From Desulfobacterales bacterium (GTDB lineage Bacteria > Desulfobacterota > Desulfobacteria > Desulfobacterales > JAFDCJ01), in assembly GCA_020345785.1 (NCBI GenBank), contig CP070771.1:4669952-4679367 (forward strand): a DNA stretch of 9,416 nt, written 5' to 3'. Positions 6,235 to 9,416 of the stretch are shown piece by piece. The notes beneath the pieces were generated by a model, which saw only the letters and a list, made by a program, of their open reading frames with translations, ran no database searches and was not told where the DNA came from. Both the position numbers and the translations under genes were made by a program. Each line of letters begins with the position of its first letter. The stretch's first letter is position 1.

Positions 6235-7038
6235 CTATAATTCTGAATTTAGAAATTCAAGCACTAATTTTTCAAAAAGCTCCGGGGCTTCGGCTGGTAT
6301 ACTATGACCGATGCCCGCCAGTTTCGTGTGGCGCGCTTTACAAAGATCCGCGAGTTGCCGGACGTCGCCGGAATCGACCAGCAGATCCTCCGACCCCGAG
6401 ACGATGAGCGTTGGAATATTAAAATCCGCCGGTATGCTGTCCGTCGGAGGATATCTTAAAACCGCATCCAGCTGAGCAAGCAGCGCTTTTTTGCGGTTGC
6501 GGAATACAACTGCATTGATGATTTTATCGAGTGTTTTTTGATGGTGCTTTAAAAACCTGGGGCCGAACACGATGGGGACGGCAGCCCAGGCCATCGCCCC
6601 TAAATCAGACAGATTCAGTATTTCCAGCCATGATCGTACAATCGTCCTGCAACGGTCGCTTGTCCGAGCACTGACGCTGCACAGGACCAGTTTTTCCACC
6701 ATCTGCTTGAATTCAATTGAAAATTCCAGCGCTAACCGTGCGCCATGGCTGATGCCTACCAGATGAGCCCTGTCGATAGCTAAATGCGCCATCAATTGAT
6801 AAAGATCTGAAACATGCAGTTGCAGCGAGATCGGCGCGCCTCCGGCATCGCTTTGTCCCTGGCATCTGGCATCGTAGCAAAGCAGACCGTAATGCTTTGC
6901 AAACGCAGGGACATGGTTGCCCCAGTACATTGTGGTCTGGGTGGTGCCGTTTAGGAAAATAACGACGGAATTTGATGTGTCAACGCTGTAGGTTCGGTAG
7001 AAAATTTTGCATTCGTCGCGGGTCGTGAAGTAGGGCAC
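6235..7038 (-). CDS. Alpha/beta hydrolase
   Basis: A 267-residue soluble single-domain alpha/beta hydrolase. The nucleophile elbow is GISHG (95-99, Ser97). The acid is probably Asp218 in SGSEDLL and the base His245 in GIGHS. The oxyanion-hole turn reads LNGT (29-32) in place of the usual HG, and the YDxRGxG turn reads YDARCQGQSD (55-64), with Cys in place of the first Gly. A helical lid fits residues about 120-200. The size and layout resemble BioH and 3-oxoadipate enol-lactonase relatives, but the substrate cannot be told. No signal peptide. The start is GTG (7036-7038) with CAGGAA at 7045-7050. It follows alr by 106 bp on the same strand and may be co-transcribed with it; a probable terminator follows. 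Confidence 0.9.
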   Translation of the reverse strand: MPYFTTRDECKIFYRTYSVDTSNSVVIFLNGTTQTTMYWGNHVPAFAKHYGLLCYDARCQGQSDAGGAPISLQLHVSDLYQLMAHLAIDRAHLVGISHGARLALEFSIEFKQMVEKLVLCSVSARTSDRCRTIVRSWLEILNLSDLGAMAWAAVPIVFGPRFLKHHQKTLDKIINAVVFRNRKKALLAQLDAVLRYPPTDSIPADFNIPTLIVSGSEDLLVDSGDVRQLADLCKARHTKLAGIGHSIPAEAPELFEKLVLEFLNSEL

Positions 7039-7055
7039 AGTAGATTCCTGTGAGA

Positions 7056-7091
7056 GGTTCAGGGTTCAGCGTTTAGAGGTTTAGGGTCCTG
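7056..7091. repeat. Degenerate tandem 7-bp repeat in the alr-hydrolase gap
   Basis: Plus-strand units read GGTTCAG, GGTTCAG, CGTTTAG, AGGTTTAG (8 bp) and GGTCCTG, then GGT. The array fills the short gap between alr and the hydrolase and ends about 6 bp before the hydrolase ribosome binding site, so it would be transcribed if the two genes share an mRNA. Confidence 0.6.
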
Positions 7092-7144
7092 GGTGCGAAC
7101 TCGGAAAAGCGAACTCCTGATGAGTACCTTTTCTTCGACATTCG

Positions 7145-8305
7145 TCATTCCAAATATAGCCTCGGCACCCTTGCTGTAATCGAGGTGACGATTTCATAAT
7201 TGATGGTGTTCAATTTTGCTGCAATTTCATCCGCTGAGATGGTGGCGCTTTCCTGTTGTCCGAAAACAACCGCTTCGTCTTCTAGTTCAACGTCGTTCAA
7301 TGATCCCACATCCAGCATGGTCAGGTCCATGCAGACCCGGCCGACGATGGGCACTTTCTGCCCGTGAACCAGCATGTGACCGGCCGACGACAACAGTCGG
7401 TTGAGCCCGTCGGCATATCCGATCGGAACCGTGGCGATTGTTGTGGCCTTTTTTGTCCGGAAGGTGCTGCCGTAGCTAATGCTAAAGCCGGCCGGCACCT
7501 TTTTTAGGTGAATGATCCTGCTTTTCAGCGTCATGACTGGAATCAGATCGACGCTGTGTATATTGACTTCATCGGATGGATATAAACCATAGGTTGCGAT
7601 GCCCGGCCGCACCATGTCCAAATGAGAATCCGGCATGTCGATCAGGGCACCGCTGTTGGCAGCATGGGCTATAGGAGGATTCAGACCTTCACGACGCAGG
7701 CTTTCAAGAAAATTAACGAATCGTTCCAGCTGTCTGTTGGCATATGCTTTGTCGGCGCTGTCTGCTGTCGCAAAGTGGGTGAAAATTCCTTCCACCTCCA
7801 GGTCGGCTAGACGGCTGATGGCCTCCACCTCCCGCAGGCAAATTGCGTCAGGCCTGCCATCCGGAATAGGATTGGCAAGACCGTCGAGCAGCAACCCCAG
7901 CCTTCCCATGCCGCTGTCGACCTTGATATGAATCTTAATCTTTTTTCCTCTGCGCCCCGCCTGTTCGGATAAAGCCGCGGCTGTCTGAGTGGAATACACG
8001 GTCTGGGTAAGCTCATAATCTATAAGGGTTGCGGCGGATTCGGGCGCGCTGTAGCCAAAAATTAAAATGGGCGCCTCAATACCGCCCTCTCTCAGTTGAA
8101 CCGCCTCTTGGATTCGAGCCACTCCTAAGGCTGCAGCACCGTTTTGCAGGGCTATACGTGCCGCCTGGACCGCTCCATGGCCGTAGCCGTTGGCCTTGAC
8201 CACCGCCATCAGACGGGCAGCTGGTTGCGTAACGCGCCTCAATTCCCTGATGTTGTGTGCATAGGCGTTCAGGTCGACTTCAGCCCAGGTTAAGGGAGTG
8301 TCCAC
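7145..8305 (-). CDS. alr: Alanine racemase
   Basis: A PLP enzyme that interconverts L- and D-alanine and supplies D-Ala for peptidoglycan. Positions below use the GTG start at 8305 (386 residues). VVKANGYGHG (35-44) carries the PLP lysine K37. SYG (277-279) gives the catalytic tyrosine Y278 of the partner subunit. MVRPGIATYG (232-241) holds the Arg that contacts the PLP pyridine nitrogen. VPIGYADG (293-300) binds phosphate, and GRVCMD (322-327) lies at the substrate site. An N-terminal TIM barrel and C-terminal beta domain are both complete. I prefer GTG 8305 because GAGG (8313-8316) sits 7 nt before it. The longer reading from ATG 8344 (399 residues) has no ribosome binding site and adds a low-complexity tail. 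Its upstream neighbour is lipA, with a gap of about 260 bp. Confidence 0.95.
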   Translation of the reverse strand: MDTPLTWAEVDLNAYAHNIRELRRVTQPAARLMAVVKANGYGHGAVQAARIALQNGAAALGVARIQEAVQLREGGIEAPILIFGYSAPESAATLIDYELTQTVYSTQTAAALSEQAGRRGKKIKIHIKVDSGMGRLGLLLDGLANPIPDGRPDAICLREVEAISRLADLEVEGIFTHFATADSADKAYANRQLERFVNFLESLRREGLNPPIAHAANSGALIDMPDSHLDMVRPGIATYGLYPSDEVNIHSVDLIPVMTLKSRIIHLKKVPAGFSISYGSTFRTKKATTIATVPIGYADGLNRLLSSAGHMLVHGQKVPIVGRVCMDLTMLDVGSLNDVELEDEAVVFGQQESATISADEIAAKLNTINYEIVTSITARVPRLYLE

Positions 8306-8312
8306 GGATATA

Positions 8313-8316
8313 CCTC
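8313..8316 (-). promoter_or_regulatory. Ribosome binding site that decides the alr start
   Basis: GAGG (part of CGAGGTA on the minus strand) lies 7 nt before the GTG at 8305-8303. This lies inside the longer frame that begins at ATG 8344, where no comparable site is found upstream. Confidence 0.65.
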
Positions 8317-8445
8317 GCTGACCATCGGTGGTGGAGAAAGACATAGTTGTGCTGAAATTGCTTAGGAGGAATGGCGTGTTGGATTAATGGAGTGATGAAA
8401 CTAAGAGGATATCTACCTAATTTTAATTCCAAAGATTTTCCCAAG

Positions 8446-8475
8446 CCCATACCTCGAAGACAGAGATACTGTCAA
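8446..8475 (-). promoter_or_regulatory. Candidate alr promoter with overlapping inverted repeat
   Basis: On the minus strand a perfect TTGACA (8475-8470) is followed after 18 nt by TATGGG (8451-8446), a weak -10. GACAG (8459-8463) and CTGTC (8469-8473), 5 nt apart, form a perfect inverted repeat over the -35 and the spacer, and could be an operator. The weak -10 keeps this tentative. Confidence 0.25.
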
Positions 8476-8502
8476 ACTTCAATCTAATAACATATATAAT
8501 AA

Positions 8503-8560
8503 GTTGCGGACAAAAACAAGGTTCTCGCCGACCCGCATCCCGCAACCCGCAACGCGCATC
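8503..8560. repeat. Tandem 7-bp repeat just past lipA, with an inverted copy
   Basis: Four units in a row on the plus strand: CCGCATC, CCGCAAC, CCGCAAC, GCGCATC (8533-8560), starting 3 bp after the lipA stop codon. An inverted unit GTTGCGG lies at 8503-8509, so the lipA mRNA can form a 7-bp stem between either CCGCAAC unit and it. No T-run follows, only TTATTATAT, so use as a lipA terminator is uncertain. Confidence 0.6.
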
Positions 8561-8563
8561 CTG

Positions 8564-9416
8564 TCAGCCTTTTACTTTTTGAAACAACTCCTTTGCGTGA
8601 TACGAGCTTCTTACGAACGGTCCGCTGGCGACCTCGGCAAAACCAATCTGGATAGCCTTTTTGCGCCATGCTTCGAATTCCTCTGGCGAAATAAAACGTT
8701 CTACCGGCAGATGGTTTTTTGAAGGCTGTAAATACTGGCCCAGGGTCAATATCCGGCAGCCGGCAGCAAAAAGATCTTCCAGCGTTTTCTCAACCTCGGG
8801 TTTTTCTTCTCCTAATCCGAGCATGAGCCCTGACTTGGTGGGCAGCGCCGAATCGTATTCGTGAGCCCGTTTAATGAGCATCAGGGACCGCTCATAGGAA
8901 GCCTGGGGCCGAACCTGCGGGTAGAGGCGCGGAACGGTTTCAATATTGTGATTTAAGACATTCGGACGGGCCTGTAAAACCGTGTAGAGCGCCTCCTCGC
9001 TCCCCTGAAAATCCGGAATTAATACCTCCACGCAGGCATCAGGTATCTGTCGGCGGATTTCTTCAATCGTTTCGGCAAACAAAGAAGCACCGCCGTCCGG
9101 TATATCGTCTCTGGTAACCGATGTGACCACCACATATTTTAAGCCCATCCGGCGTGCGACATCGGCAACTCTGGCGGGTTCCCCGGGATCCGGCGGCGCC
9201 GGCTGACCCGGGAGCACCGAACAAAAGCGGCAGTTGCGGGTGCACTGCGAGCCCATGATGAGAAAGGTCGCCGTCTTTTGTGAAAAGCACTCCCACATAT
9301 TGGGGCACTTGGCTTCCTGACATACGGTGTGCAGCTGATCCCCGCTGATCATTCCTTTGACTTTTTCATAGGCCGGACCCGTGGGCAGCTGCCGTCGCAG
9401 CCACCTGGGTTTTTGG
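8564..9416 (-). CDS. lipA: Lipoyl synthase (5' end cut by the window edge)
   Basis: A radical-SAM enzyme that inserts two sulfur atoms into octanoyl groups on lipoyl-domain proteins (for example GcvH or 2-oxoacid dehydrogenase E2). The open frame runs off the right edge with 283 residues visible. The first visible part reads KPRWLRRQLPTG, the conserved LipA beginning, so about 10-20 residues are missing and the Met at 9352 is internal. Counting from that Met, C11, C16 and C22 (C-x4-C-x5-C) bind the auxiliary, sacrificial [4Fe-4S] cluster. CTRNCRFC (37-44) is the radical-SAM C-x3-C-x2-C motif. RSSY (248-251), near the intact C-terminus, supplies the serine ligand of the auxiliary cluster. LipB often lies next to lipA and could be just outside the window. 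Confidence 0.97.
   Translation of the reverse strand, partial: QKPRWLRRQLPTGPAYEKVKGMISGDQLHTVCQEAKCPNMWECFSQKTATFLIMGSQCTRNCRFCSVLPGQPAPPDPGEPARVADVARRMGLKYVVVTSVTRDDIPDGGASLFAETIEEIRRQIPDACVEVLIPDFQGSEEALYTVLQARPNVLNHNIETVPRLYPQVRPQASYERSLMLIKRAHEYDSALPTKSGLMLGLGEEKPEVEKTLEDLFAAGCRILTLGQYLQPSKNHLPVERFISPEEFEAWRKKAIQIGFAEVASGPFVRSSYHAKELFQKVKG

Noticed and set aside
8503..8560. 7-bp repeats considered as a CRISPR array
   Set aside because: The units are only 7 bp and directly adjacent, with no spacers and no cas genes nearby.

Overview
The window holds seven protein-coding genes and an unusual amount of structured or repetitive intergenic DNA. It looks like chromosome from an anaerobic, roughly 50% GC, Gram-negative-type bacterium. 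My best guess is the Desulfobacterota (Desulfobacteraceae-like). The reasons are a bactofilin with an MFSKK start, a SerB carrying two N-terminal ACT domains, a stand-alone HyuA-type ATPase, and gene gaps full of short degenerate repeats. This placement is inference from composition and general knowledge; no marker gene fixes it.

Layout. Six genes lie on the minus strand and one on the plus strand. Reading the minus strand from the right edge: lipA (lipoyl synthase, 5' end outside the window), alr (alanine racemase), an alpha/beta hydrolase, serB (phosphoserine phosphatase), then a gap of about 0.7 kb plus the one plus-strand gene, then a bactofilin, then a hydantoinase/oxoprolinase-family gene. 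The plus-strand gene (3275-4012) is an uncharacterised protein. It diverges from the bactofilin and converges on serB.

Intergenic DNA. The bactofilin has a convincing sigma70 promoter (TTGGGA, 17 nt, extended TATAAT) and a leader of about 160 nt in which one segment can pair with either of two others. The 4013-4748 gap holds a promoter-like sequence, a folded stretch and a very strong bidirectional intrinsic terminator, together a candidate small RNA. Next to it is an element of about 230 bp with A-rich/T-rich inverted ends. The hyuA-bactofilin gap holds a palindromic GTAGGTTGGGTTGAG-type repeat that looks nested. At least four gaps carry degenerate tandem repeats of 7-bp units, each with a different sequence.

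Function. Most genes are housekeeping: lipoate cofactor synthesis, D-alanine for peptidoglycan, serine synthesis and a cytoskeletal scaffold. Spacings of 106-268 bp filled with repeats argue against one tight operon, although alr and the hydrolase could be co-transcribed. I see no defence system, prophage, transposase gene, CRISPR array, tRNA or rRNA. The points most worth following up are the candidate RNA, the bactofilin leader and the repeat families.
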